From Siphonodentalium dalli (Eukaryota > Mollusca > Scaphopoda > Gadilida > Siphonodentaliidae), in contig CP136069.1 in assembly GCA_032622095.1 (NCBI GenBank), forward strand, positions 45,362,194 to 45,426,193: a DNA stretch of 64,000 nucleotides, given 5' to 3'. A program made the position numbers and the translations under genes. How positions within the stretch are numbered: position 1 is the stretch's first letter; every line of letters begins with the position of its first letter. Shown here piece by piece: positions 10,930-22,308 of the stretch. Under the pieces are notes generated by a model, which saw nothing but the letters and a program-made list of their open reading frames with translations, ran no database searches and had not been told where the DNA came from.

Positions 10930-11520
10930 ATAAAATTATTATAAAAACTGCCAATAACATAACTTTTAATCGCCCAAATTGCATTAAACTTCACATATCA
11001 CTAGCTTAGATATACGCACACATTATAAACTTTATTTCATATCTTTCCCTTATATACGCCTTATTTGAAGTTGTGTTCGGTATTCATAGAGTTAGCCGCC
11101 ATCTTGCCGAACTCTGGGTTACGTGGCGACAGCTAATATTGTACATAAACCTACCAATAAACTTCTAATCGGTCAAATTGCATCAAACTTCACATATCAC
11201 TAACTTACATATACACACACATCTTTATAAACTTTATTTCATGTATTTCCCATGTATACGCCTTATTTGGACTTGTGTTCGGTATTCATAGAGTTAGCCA
11301 CCATCATGCCGGACTCTGACTCGGCGTGAAATTACATAAAACTTTCATTAACGTAACTTTTAATCGACCAAATTGCATCAAACTTCACATATCACTAGCT
11401 TACATATACACACACATCATTATAAACTTTATTTCATATATTTCCGTCTTTTAACCCTTATTTGGACTTGTTTTCGGTTGTGTTCGGTTGTGTTCGGTTA
11501 TGTTCGGTTGTGTTCGGTAT
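10930..11520 (-). repeat. ~206 bp tandem units, right arm of J
   Basis: Inverted copies of the left-arm unit end with TATTCATAG at about 11081, 11283 and 11519. The outermost unit carries four to five GTTCGGTTGT iterations, matching ACCGAACACA iterations at the left arm's outer edge (about 8850-8882). Confidence 0.8.
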
Positions 11521-11690
11521 TCATAGTGACCCCTTAATTAAGCTGTTATTATGTCAATCACTCTAATCTGATGAAACCAATTATGTTTTGCACCTGCGAC
11601 AGTCGTTGCGGAATATGGCCGGAGCTAGATGTCTTAGATCCGAGTGATAGGTATTCTGGCATTGAATTGTCTCCATCCCGAGTACTCCCG

Positions 11691-13163
11691 CTCCCCAATT
11701 ACTGCTACCGTACTGCCGGAATATCAACATAGCGGCATTACTGCCATTAGCCATATCAATCATTTTAATTTTCATGATGTCACTGTGTTCGTTTGCAAGG
11801 AATCAGTGTACGAATTATCATGTGATGATAGGTATTGGTAACCCAAGGTTCAGAAACATGAACGAGGATTTAAATAATCGGTTAACTGAAATGTCGGTCG
11901 TCACCAATCCAAAACAATAAGAAAAACATAAGATTAAGAAAACGTGATCAGGGTTTGAAAATAGATGACAACAGAATTCAGCAACTAAACATCAACGCAG
12001 AGAGTCGCAATAATATACAGTCTACGTTAATTTAACTTCTTTATATGTTGATAATCATTCTCCGAGTGTTCCGTCCTGTTAAATTAATTCATATGTGGTA
12101 ATTTAACACGTTTTCTGATAAAGTTTTTAAACTGTTAAATGTACCTTTCTCCCGCCATGTTTTTTGGACTGTAGAGCTATGCTCATTCGTTAATACACAA
12201 ACACGTATGCTTTGAAAGCTCCTAAATTTCAATTTCCATACTACGAATAAATACAAACTCGATCAGAACATTTATAATTCATAAATCTTTACTGTTGGGT
12301 TAAAAATTGCTGAGATAAAAAATACGAAACAAAAAAGCATTGCATTTCTCTGGTTGCAACGATCGGGTAACTTTATTGATCGGTCTATTTTCTTCGAAAT
12401 GTCGACTGGACATTTTCATGATTTTGTACTGGTCACATAAATCTGATATAAAAAGACTTTTTATATCCTATGTATATGTTGTGTATGGTATCCATACGAT
12501 CGTCGATGTCACAATCGTCCGTTAATCCTTGTGCACTTCTATTTTATACATAGATTCAACCTTCATTGGTAGTGGATTTGACTACGTTTTATTTGAAGTG
12601 ACTACTTTTCTTGTCAAGTGAAAGATGAATAAGATAATAAGATGATTTGGTTGTGGGAAAATAGATGATAGGGGAATTTCGAACAAAAAATATGGGCCTA
12701 TACAACCCGTGGTGTGTATATATACATAATATTTATATACACACCACGGGTAAGACATATTAGTTGCCCCCAAATTATAGTCTCTTATGTTGTATAATCA
12801 ATGAAGTTTGAAGTTTCTGATATATAGGCCTACCGGTCCCGACCGGTACCGTAGCTGACTTATATATATAGTGTATGCCAAATATATAGATTGGCGATAC
12901 AAATGGTATTAATATGCATTTCGAGAAGGGAACTAAGACTATCGTTAGAGAAAGAGAATATTGTAAATCGGGTTACAATTGTTATCACTAATTTAACACG
13001 CACGCAATTGGTGTAAACGCACGCAATTGAAGTACGTGTAGGCCTATATTAGCCATGGATGATGATTAACAATCGAATGGTTACAGTAGCCTATATGCAA
13101 TTTCGGAGGAAGTACATTGTGATGATCTGCATGATAAAATATATCTATCCGTCTATGTCCTAC
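11691..13163. other. AT-rich stretch without a recognised gene
   Basis: Only a hairpin at 12705-12751 stands out. ORFs near 12340-12525 and 12582-12773 lack motifs and repeat signatures. Confidence 0.4.
12705..12751. repeat. Perfect-armed hairpin ACCCGTGGTGTGTATA
   Basis: Arms ACCCGTGGTGTGTATATA and TATATACACACCACGGGT face each other across 'tacataatatt'. It may be a mini-foldback or structured RNA. There is no second copy in the window. Confidence 0.6.
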
Positions 13164-14018
13164 TTCGAAGGGGAACGGGACTACCCGCCCCCGAGACAAC
13201 CCGCCCCTATGCTATTTTGGGGGCGGGTTGTCCCGATAAATGAGGGCGGGTTGTCCCGAAATTGTTAATAGTGATTATGTTCTTTTATGTTCTTTGATGA
13301 TATATTATTAAAGATTTTGATCAACAAAACATGTGTTTATTCATTAATTATGTCAATTATGTCAATGTTTTGACAACTGAACGGCACTTAAGGTAAGTGA
13401 AGACTAATTAAAAGGGGTGCTTTCAAAACAAACATTTGATGCAAATGGTTCATTATCACAGTGTATTATCACAACACTTAGTGGTCGGGATTCATCTCAC
13501 TGATGTTAACTGGAGGTGAGTATACAAACAGCCTTTTAACGATGCCGATGGAACTGGGTATCACATAATTATGTCGCACAAAATGACATCTATAACTGCG
13601 CATTTCTTGTGTTATTCTTGGTTACGATTCTCAGAGGTACCTTTGTGCGCAATGTTATAACTTTAGAGACGAGGAATGTTGAGTTTTGTGTTTATTGTTT
13701 CGCAAATTAAAAGATAATTATGTTTTGTTCATTAAACTTCCTAATAAATAAACATATTATCGTTGATGCATTTGTGTGTTCATAAGTTATATTATATTAC
13801 ATGTGTATTTATTGTTGTCCATTTTGCTAAATCAAATAAAAATTTATAAAAAAACAACCCAGTTTCGTTAAACAAACATCTCATAATCCCCTCACACCTC
13901 CTAATTAGCCACTGATTACCGCTAATTGATTTTTGGGGGCGGGTTGTCCGGGGCGGGTTGTCTCAGAGTGAAAGGGGGCGGGTTGTCTCGGGGGCGGGTA
14001 GTCACGGACCCCTTCGAA
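13164..14018. mobile_element. Element L with G-run terminal inverted repeats
   Basis: Left TTCGAAGGGG, GACTACCCGCCCCCGAGACA and ACCCGCCCC match, inverted, GGGGCGGGTTGTCTCGG, GGGCGGGTAGTC and CCCCTTCGAA on the right, about 45 bases with few mismatches. Extra GGGCGGGTTGTC copies lie just inside each end. TTCGAA at the borders may be a 6 bp target duplication or part of the TIR, since it is its own palindrome. The interior (13270-13920) is AT-rich and shows no transposase. Confidence 0.65.
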
Positions 14019-15701
14019 CCAATGTGCATGCATGTTCAGACTGACATAAGCATTATACTCAGCTCAGCTCTCGGTGAACTTATAGGGCTTCCATCTAAGA
14101 TTTATCATCACATTATTATAAATATAGAGAGGGCGGGTCACAAATAAAAATTAATTATTATCTTAATAAGTAAAACTTGTAAGGATCACTGCACGACGCT
14201 ATGTATTCCGATAGCCATTCCGACATTCCATATATATATATGCATGCATACATGTGCATGCATGACATGTGTGCAATTAATATAAATAAAGTGAGTAGAT
14301 GGGCGCGAAGCGCCCGGGATGGTCGAAAAGATCGAGTGATCTTCTCCTTCACCCCACGGTTTGTTGTTGTTGGAGATATAGCACACAGAAAAACATCATG
14401 TCTGAACACGGCAAAAGTTGAATATAATTGAGTTAAATGTTATATCTTGAATTGGATTGATTTGAATTGGGTTGCTAGGGGAAAGGCCCACGAGCTTTAA
14501 TACGGGGTATGTGGGGAGTCCCGGTGTGTCCCTTTGGTGTTTGTTGTTGCTTTGTTGTTGCTGAGCGTGTCGTGTGGTGCGCTGAAAAAAGGAACGGGGC
14601 CCGTGTTATGATGTTAAAATGGTGTTAGTTTGTATTGTATTGTTAGTTTGTTAGTTTTTCAAGCCGCTAAACAATTGCAAGGCAAAGCATGTGATTCAAT
14701 GTGCTAACCTATAGAGATTCCAATGCAGACCAAACGCACTGTGAGAGTTTGTCTTAGCTATGTCAGGTTGTTGCATTTATATGGCCCGCCCTACATCCCC
14801 TGGGCACGGGCGTAGATGAAAACATGTATTGACGAATTTGTATACAGTGTTATTTGGGTTTTAATATATGAAAATAAAAATAAATCTGAATGATAATGTA
14901 CAGATAGTTTTTAATGGTTGACAATATATGTGAATGGTTTATACAGAGATGTATATATATGATTTACATTCAATAGATTTTTTTTTTGGGATTTTGGTAA
15001 TTAATTTATTTTTTATAAAAATGATATATACATTTAGTACATGGCAGTGTGTTCTGGAGCCGTGAGCTGTCCCTTGCAATTAAAAGTAGTGTATTTATGA
15101 CTTATACACCCCGCGCCTGTCGGTCATAATTATAGAGTTAAAACTATATAGCTTCACAGCTTCACCGTAATAATATATCTATAGCTGGACGATGATGACG
15201 ACCGTAATGAGTTGACCACCTCATCCGGGCCGTCCGATTACCAATGATAGCACTTAAACGAATTTATAACTTCGAAACGGTGCCGTTAATTTCGCTATAT
15301 GTATAATATATATCGATTTAAGCCAATATATATTTATTTCTAGATTTCTCTACTTTAGTATGACATTTAATTAGTCCATATGGATGATGATTTAGCTAGA
15401 AAGGATATAGAAAAAAAATAATAGCAAACAAAAGAAAAAAGCTGATACTTTTACACACAAGAGGAGAGAAAAAAAATAAAGATATGACACGTCGCTTACA
15501 TCACATCACGTCACTAATGACGATCGCTGCATGGTGCAAGGGAGTTCCAGATATCCAAATATGTCATATTTGCGTGGCCTCTAGCACGAAGAAATCGACT
15601 ATGGCGATGGCATTTTCATGCAGATATGTCATATTTTGGTATGTGCCCAATAAATATGATTGGAGGGATGGATGAATGCTATCAATATAATTATACACAT
15701 A
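14019..15701. other. AT-rich stretch, no supported gene
   Basis: It holds a GGGCGCGAAGCGCCC palindrome at about 14298-14313 followed by 'gatcgagtgatcttctcc', and a G-rich part near 14485-14620. Overlapping ORFs on both strands at 14158-14431 are not supported by motifs. Confidence 0.35.
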
Positions 15702-16130
15702 TATATGGGATACCAAATTGACATTTAATAAATAATTGAGCTTAAGCCCAATAAGGAATATTACATAAAATCCCTATAATTCAAATGGTGTAGTCCATGG
15801 TGCAATGGGTGGAGTTTATTGGTCACATGGTGACTGTCCACATGTATGTAGGCCTATTCAGATGCCATGCATAACATCTAACCAATCAATATCTATCCCT
15901 GTTAACAGGCAAATATATGATAATTCTACTATTTGCAGAGGGGTGATCTCATGAGGGTGATATTAATTGCGCTTAAGCGCAATAAGGATGTAATTGCGCT
16001 TAAGTGCAATAAGGAATTTTCTTATTGCGCTTAAAATGAATCCCTTATTGCGCTTAAGCGCAATAAGGGAAGATCTAATTGCGCTGAAGCTCAATTATTT
16101 GTTAAATGTCAATTTGGCATCCCATACATA
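15702..16130. mobile_element. Palindromic element T with TTGCGCTTAAGCGCAA cluster
   Basis: The left arm ATATGGGATACCAAATTGAC and ATTTAATAAATAATTGAGCT are mirrored by AGCTCAATTATTTGTTAAAT and GTCAATTTGGCATCCCATA on the right. Between them five or six copies of the palindromic word TTGCGCTTAAGCGCAATAAGG occur (about 15737-16095). The arrangement is a non-autonomous inverted-repeat element. TSD not resolved. Confidence 0.65.
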
Positions 16131-17660
16131 TAGCAGTCTATATATGCAAATGGGACAGAAAACGATAACAATTAAGCTTCATTTCTTGAGTCAGTCATGA
16201 AAAACGTATACCAGTCTGAATATATATGGGTTCGAAAATGACACAGAACGGATCTACCATTATATTGGAATGACACACTGCATATATATGCATGGGACAC
16301 GCACCATGAAAATATATGCTTCACTATACAATAACACTGCTATATGTTCTTCCCTTAAAAAGTTCACAGCTCCATGTTGCACGAACATGCACTGCAGTAA
16401 TAATTATATATACCGGCAGGTTGGGACACATCATGCATGGCATTGCATGATTGTGCATGCAGTTCTGTTTAAAATTATACTGAAACGCTCAGTGGACTGA
16501 GCGTTTGAGTATGATTTTAATCAGATCTGGGCATATATAGTGCTACAATAACTATGCGGTATAGTTGTTTCCTCCATCAAAACTTTCACTTCTTCGTGTA
16601 TGAGCACTGCAGTTATATAGGGTAAAGCGGTGTAATATGGACACTATATATATACGGGGAATATGGACATTCCATGAGTCCCCCTGCCGTGATTTGTTTG
16701 AGTTATTATGCATTTCGCCATTCGATTTTCATGTGGAAATTGCAATTCCCACTAAAAAATAGGACAATATATTTATCAGTTAAGCACCAGTATGTCCCAT
16801 TAGATACATGAAATGGGTGCACTTTGTGTAATATATGAACATGCACCCTGTGTCAACATACGAACTCATATTACCTCAAAAATAGGTGTTGACTCATATT
16901 TGCATTATGAAATCTTAAAGACTGACAGAAAAAGAAACGTGAATCATAAATTTGAGGATATATTTTATTATATTTTCAACACAGCACCATATATATGAGT
17001 GTCCCCACGACGTCGTCACCTCCCTATATCTCAACCCACTCGCCATGGTATTATAGTCAGTGCTATATAGGTAGGCCTACATATTCTGTCGTTGTTCCCA
17101 CTCACTGGCTATATAGGTCTCTGTGTTGATATATATATTTGTTTATGATGTTGTACGTATTGGAATCAATGAATTGCACATATATGCAAAATACTGTTGG
17201 CTACAAAGTGTATCGTCAAGCTGTTTGAGTATGAAAACAAAACCAAAATAAAAAACTAAGTATTTTATTCACATATATGACATGGACTGAGTCCCTTTTC
17301 GCAACTGCATGGTAGGCAATTTGACGGAGCACGTGTCCATATAACCACACAGCCGGGGTAATTATGGACAACTGCATGACCCCAAAAATGTCAAAAAATT
17401 GATTCGTGAAAATTGTCAATCTAGATATGGAAATACGTTATAAATTAATGGCATGGACGTGTGGTTCTCAATATTCTAAAATGTAATTCCCCACTCCATG
17501 CACCATGCATGCTTAATTAATTGTCGTGTGTTATTTGCGCAATCTTTCTGGGGGGGGGGGGTCAACATTACCCCGCTTTATCCTATAAATGATGAGACAC
17601 TGTATACGTGTTTTTCCCACTACAATGTCATCTAGATCCGTCATGCAAAACTTTCACGTC
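16131..17660. other. AT-rich stretch with a hairpin and a dispersed motif
   Basis: Besides the hairpin at 16469-16520, a ~60 bp motif ending CACTGCAGT(a)ATA (with 'gttcttcc', 'aaaagttcacag', 'tgttgcacgaa') occurs near 16335-16400 and 16556-16620, and again near 18488-18545. A G run lies near 17550-17560. No gene is supported. Confidence 0.4.
16469..16520. repeat. 52 bp hairpin around ACGCTCAGTGGACTGAGCGT
   Basis: Arms TTTAAAATTATACTGAAACG and CGTTTGAGTATGATTTTAA pair with two mismatches around CTCAGTGGACTGAG. It could be a mini-foldback. Short and unrepeated here. Confidence 0.55.
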
Positions 17661-18330
17661 ATCATAAATATAGTCCCCCGAAACCAAAAATATTCAGGGG
17701 ACTATAGAAATCAGCGGTGTCCGTCCGTCCGTCGAACCGTCCATCGGCGCCCTGAACATGCACACACGTGATTGCGTCCGTCCGAGATGGTTTCCGGATG
17801 ATAGATTTAGTTTTAGTAATCTGATTGTTTTCAAATTTCGTATGTGGAGTAACCATGCATCTGGAAATACAGCTCATGTTCGAATTTGGGTTCCGTCCGC
17901 CCATTTTGCCGGTGTTATATTAGGTCCTTGACTCCTTGTTGACCTAGAATTTGCCGATTATTTTGGATTCCGGATGATAACATTAGTTTTAGTTGTCAGA
18001 TTGTTTTCAAATTTTTGTACGTGGGTTAGCCACATGAAAACACAGGTCAAGTACGGAACGAATTTTGGAATTGGACCCCCATTTTAGTCGGAGTTATGTT
18101 CCTTGTCGACTTATAATTCGCCGATTATTTTGGTCTCCTGGTAATGCTTTAGTTAAAGTTATCTGTTTTGTTTTCAAATTTGGTATCTGGACTATCTGGA
18201 CTATAAAGTGTAGTTAAAATCGAATTTAGGTTCGGTCTTCCCATTTTTATCACAGTTATGGCTCTTTGTTGATTTATTTTGTCAATTTTGTGACAATTTG
18301 AGGTTATATATATATTTCGACTTTCAGACA
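17660..18330 (+). repeat. M-type ~165 bp tandem array (copy 4)
   Basis: It opens with the palindrome ATAGTCCCCCGAAACC / TTCAGGGGACTAT (17669-17706), then CCGTCCGTCCGTCGAACCG. Units built on 'ccggatgataacattag', 'ttgttttcaaattt' and 'gttatgttccttgtcgactt' follow. Same repeat class as 3180, 21765, 32215 and 36655. Confidence 0.65.
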
Positions 18331-18769
18331 ATGCTCAAGTATTTTGTCCTTATGATGTATTTCACATCCAAACGTCCAAGGTGAAGCAACCGTATCGCAC
18401 TATCGGGGACACTGTGGCCGCGAGCAGCATTTGATTTTGTATGAACATTGCAGATAGGTGACGTGTGTTTCCACTACACTAACTGCTATGGTTCTTCCGT
18501 CAAAACGTTCACGGCTTCGTGTTGCGCGAGCACTGCAGATAGGCCTACGAAATGATTTAATTTATCGATAAAATCCCAGCGCCTCAGTATTGTCGCATCG
18601 CCTTGTAAAAGGATCATCTCCTCGTGATTTAATCTATTTTTAGAACACACAGGAACAAAACAGCGAGCAAGTGCCAGTGTTGACAGAGCAATTTGAGAAA
18701 TCAATCTGGCTTGTTCTGTTGGGATTATAATTTCTAACTTGTGCTGAAATAAACAAACATGATGTTGTG
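18331..18769 (+). promoter_or_regulatory. Presumed 5' flank and leader of the 18770 gene
   Basis: This stretch precedes the type II membrane protein exon. An in-frame stop at 18728-18730 closes the frame upstream. A four-codon upstream ORF (ATG at 18759, TGA at 18768-18770) overlaps the main ATG as TGATG. No TATA box at a convincing distance was identified; assignment as leader is by position only. Confidence 0.3.
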
Positions 18770-18908
18770 ATGTCGATTCGTTGTTTTAGAGGCATGCATG
18801 TGCGTCAAACTCTTATAACAGGATCGCTGTTTTTATTTTTCGTGGCAGTAGTTTGTCTTCACTTGGTTGGAGAAATTTCCAGACTTGACCAAGAAAGATC
18901 ACGTTTGG
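18770..18908 (+). CDS. First coding exon, type II membrane protein (HS2ST-like?)
   Basis: From the ATG at 18770 the frame reads a short basic N-terminus (MSIRCFRGMHVRQ), a hydrophobic segment of about 18 residues (LFLFFVAVVCLHLV, roughly residues 19-35) and a charged stem EISRLDQERSRL. It stops at TGG|GTGAGT, a good donor, leaving phase 1. A second in-frame ATG at 18794 could be the true start if TTCGTTGTTTTAG|AGG is an acceptor. Short cytosolic tail, single anchor and charged coiled stem is the plan of Golgi glycosyl- and sulfotransferases. The stem resembles the region after the anchor of heparan sulfate 2-O-sulfotransferase, which also has its anchor in the first coding exon followed by a long intron (from memory, not searched). 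Later exons are not in view. Confidence 0.55.
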
Positions 18909-20342
18909 GTGAGTGTCAACTTTAAAATATGATTCACGTTCCCATAACACTGAACTATTATTCGTTTTCATGCTGCCAAACTAATAGTGGTGTTATTTTT
19001 GTTACCAGTAAGTTGTTGGCATTATTATCTTCGTACAAATCATAGAATGATTTTGTATTGTAAATTAATTTTTGCGATTACTAACTGATTGAATTTATCT
19101 AAATTCTAATTTATCTGAATATGAATCGCACTTGAAGTTGATATTTTGGACCCATGCAATGCCAAAAAAATCACCAGTATATACCACTACAGTATGTGGC
19201 GGAACGCTCTTTATTCACTTACCAGTAAGTTAACACAGAAGAAACACATCTGACATAATTAATGGCACGTAAGGATTCATACCATTATCGGTGGCATGGT
19301 AATTTGTGAATGAATAGTGTCTCTTTGGTCAAAATGATTTATCGCTACTTCTAGTGACAGAAAAAGTGGATTGACTCGTGTGTCTGTTATTCTTATTAAA
19401 ATCTGTCATGAATTGGCAGATATGCAGGGTTTTCACTAGAGAGGCAGCGGGTCCATTTTAGGGCCCCTTTCCCCATGCCCAAATTTCCCCTCTGAAATAT
19501 TCCCACCTGATCCACAGATTAAAGCCAATGTCAACTGTGAACATGTATCTCCCACACAATAAAACCAATAGGGATTGATATAATCCTAAAATGGCTTAAT
19601 ACATGTACTAACATTATTAATTTTGAATTAGGAATGATATAAAACGATGATAATTTTATTTATTACTAGTAGCTAACGCTGACCACTAGTGAACCATTTT
19701 TGGTTTGGAAAAATTATTCTTATTTCTTTATTTTGAGAGATATCGAAGTGAACATCACTAAGAGACACATGGTTGATTGTGCCTGGTTTGTATATACATC
19801 ACAATCACATTGTCAAATAACACTCAGTTCTGACTTATCATTCATAAGTTATGAATAATGATTATGTAGACCAGGTCCAGATATTAGCCGCTGAAGGTTG
19901 GTCATGAATATTTCATTGTATAAAAATGTTTTCTTGAATGTAATGAAGTCTGGAATACCGGTAGATATAAATTAGGAACAGTTTTCTTTACTTTTATGTG
20001 TGGCAGTACGGAACATTCTCAGTCGACTTATTTTACCCATGGATTTAACTGGGCATTTTCATCGCAGTATTAGAGTACATGTCCTTTCACCATATGCAGA
20101 CTATTGTTGGCCCAGAAAATGCAAACAAATTGGTGCTCTACAATTTAAACTACCCCTGTACAGCCCTGTGTAAATATTGAACTTGAATTCTAATGTTTCA
20201 ATAATATTCTAGATTTGGACATAATCTTAATGTACATGTACATGTACTACAGTTACTGAGTATAAGAGTTCTTTGAGTCTCTATTAATAATTAATCATGG
20301 GCTTTACTTGTCAATATAAAAATAAAAGGGACATTAGTATGG
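18909..20342 (+). other. Presumed start of intron 1
   Basis: It starts at the GTGAGT donor. AT-rich, with two TTACCAGTAAGTT words (about 19003 and 19219) that look like splice sites but border no open frame. No repeat family was defined here. Confidence 0.35.
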
Positions 20343-20899
20343 TACCCCCGCTGGACAAAACAAGTGTCCATTGGCACCCGCGGTGTATTTGCCATTTGGC
20401 TGCGGTGTCCGAGTTTGTAACTGCAGTTGAGCACCACGGCCGAACGGCAAGTACACCGCGGCCGAACGACAAGTACACTGCAGCCGAACGGAAGTACATC
20501 ATGGCCGAAAGGCAACTACAATGGCGCCGAATGGCATGTACACCATGGTTAGATTTCTGGTTTGTATCGTCTTTTTTCAGTTTAATGAACGCACACTGCG
20601 GCAACTACACCATGGCCGAATGGCAAAGTACACCGTGCTCCAACTGTAGTTAGCCGGTGGAGCCGCGGTGTAGTTGCATTTCAGCCGTGGTGGCAATGCT
20701 AACCGCACCGCGGTTAATTATTATTATTATTTATTATTATTTATTTTGTATCAGGCATAAAGCGCCCATATAGTATATCACTATTTAGCATACATATGTT
20801 ACATTATAATAGATTATAACATTATTAAAGATTACATATAAAGTAGATTATTCCAATGACGAAATAAGTATGTGGACACTTGTTTTGTCCAGCAGGGTA
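20343..20899 (+). mobile_element. N-family TA-flanked element (N1)
   Basis: Ends CCGCTGGACAAAACAAGTGT and ACACTTGTTTTGTCCAGCAGG are inverted and bordered by TA, as in Tc1/mariner-type insertions. The interior iterates a ~22 bp word (GGCCGAACGGCAAGTACACC and variants) in direct orientation. A 150 bp AT-rich insert ('ttattattatttattatta', 20716-20868) separates the right end from the rest. The related copy is 26248-26602. ORFs on both strands follow the iterated word and are not genes. Confidence 0.7.
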
Positions 20900-21764
20900 C
20901 ATATACGGTATATCAGTGATAATATAATACCGTAAATTATTTCTTCTACCGGTACATCAATTGCTTGAATAGCTGAATACAGAAACAAATTGGTAGAACA
21001 TTAAAATAAATTTAGAGAGATTCAGGGAAATTACATGTACCCCAGTAGGAAATATCATGTTTTATTAAAAATCAATTCTATGAATGATGTCTAGAGGATG
21101 CCTTTATTCTCTACAGGAATCTTTGAATATGGTTTGGAATGTGTGAATTAATATTAAATCTGAAAAGATAAAAAGGAATCACATTAGTTTTAACATACAT
21201 GTACATGTTACAGTAGAAGTTCAATACATGTACCGGTACAATATTTCCACTATATTACCATACCAAAACATGCATTGTTTTTCATTGAAGCCCTGTAGTG
21301 GTTTAAAACCATATTTTTTTCTATGTTCTTAGATGTTAAAATGTATGTTCCGGTACAGTAGGAAGGAAAATTTATGATTCAACCATACTAAGCAGCGTTT
21401 CACTAATGTACATGTACCGTACATGTACAGGTAGCTTATGAAGTGTTTTCGAAGTGGAAAGAAATTCATCATATCAATAGTTAATATGTGTCCCATGTGA
21501 ATTGGATGCAGTCAGTATACACATGTTTAACCCTGTGATTGTAGCTCAAGATGGTTAACTATTAAATAATAAGAACATTTGGCTTTTCTGTGGGTTCCCA
21601 GAATAAAACACTGTACCGTACATAATAGAAAATTAAGAGCAAACAATTTCTTGTATCGGAACATTTAACGAAACCAATTCACATCATAATTTTGATTGGG
21701 AAATTGACAGATATTATTACTAAAGGACAGAAAATTATAACTCACAAAGAATTTTTATACTCCC
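20900..21764. other. AT-rich intronic stretch rich in TACATGTA
   Basis: Several TACATGTACATGTA and GTACCGGTAC palindromic words occur (21216-21240, 21408-21432). No element ends or exons were recognised. Confidence 0.4.
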
Positions 21765-22150
21765 ATATTACTATATGTTATGGGTCTGTCCATCCATCTG
21801 TCCGTCTGTTCGCTTTTTCATTTCCGGATGATAACTTTAGATAGATTCAACTGAATGGAATGAAATTTGGTACTGTGTATGTGGATTTACTAACACAAAA
21901 TACAGGTCAAGTTCAAATTCGGATTTAGCCCGACTATTTTCACCAGAGTTAACGCCCTTTTTGTTGGAATTTGCATTAAATGTTCATTTCCGGATAATAA
22001 CTTTAGTACTGAATGGAATGAAATTTGATATGTGATTTTAATAGCCTAAAATACACGTCAAGTTCGAATTTGGGTTCGCCTGACAATTTTCACCAGAGTT
22101 ATGGCCCGTTTGTTTTGGAATTATCACAGTGTATTTTTCGCCGCGCCCTA
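21765..22150 (+). repeat. M-type repeat array (copy 3)
   Basis: It begins 'tactcccatattactatatg', has CTGTCCATCCATCTGTCCGT, then two units with 'ccggatgataactttagata', 'caactgaatggaatgaaat' and 'caagttcaaattcgg'. It ends with 'cgccgcgccctagcgatgc'. Confidence 0.65.
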
Positions 22151-22230
22151 GCGATGCACTTGTTTTAGTATAATATCTATTTTTTGGGGGAAGTTGTCAC
22201 CAGTAACACTACTCTTCTGCTCATTTTAGC

Positions 22231-22308
22231 AAACCCTTTCACCCTTCAGTATATTTTCAGAACCTGTGTACTCTTCAGTACTTTTTAGGAGAGAGTGACC
22301 CCCGCAGC
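22231..22308 (+). repeat. Half of a V-family inverted element
   Basis: 'cttcagtatattttcagaac', 'actttttaggagagagtgac' and 'cgcagc' match the right arm of the palindromic element at 24687-24877. The left arm is absent here. Confidence 0.5.

Larger units (their letters stand above)
6432..11690. mobile_element. Foldback-type transposon (J) with tandem-repeat arms
   Basis: The outer arms match in inverse orientation. At 6525-6580 and, on the other strand, 11541-11600 both read CAGGTG.AAAA-CATAATT, then TTTCA, then TTAGAGTGATTGACATAA. Similarity continues outward to about 6432 / 11690 through ACTCGGG, TACCT and CCGG words. Both arms then run through 'ggtcactatgaataccg' into ~206 bp tandem units (left about 8853-10060, right about 10930-11520, opposite orientation). 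The middle (10060-10930) is unique and holds a PHD-finger fragment. Long inverted repeats made of tandem units are the hallmark of foldback/Galileo-like elements (known). No transposase was seen. Exact termini and TSD were not determined. Confidence 0.65.

Noticed and set aside
14158-14431. Overlapping ORFs on both strands around GGGCGCGAAGCGCCC
   Set aside because: No domain, no splice support; mutual overlap argues for chance openness.
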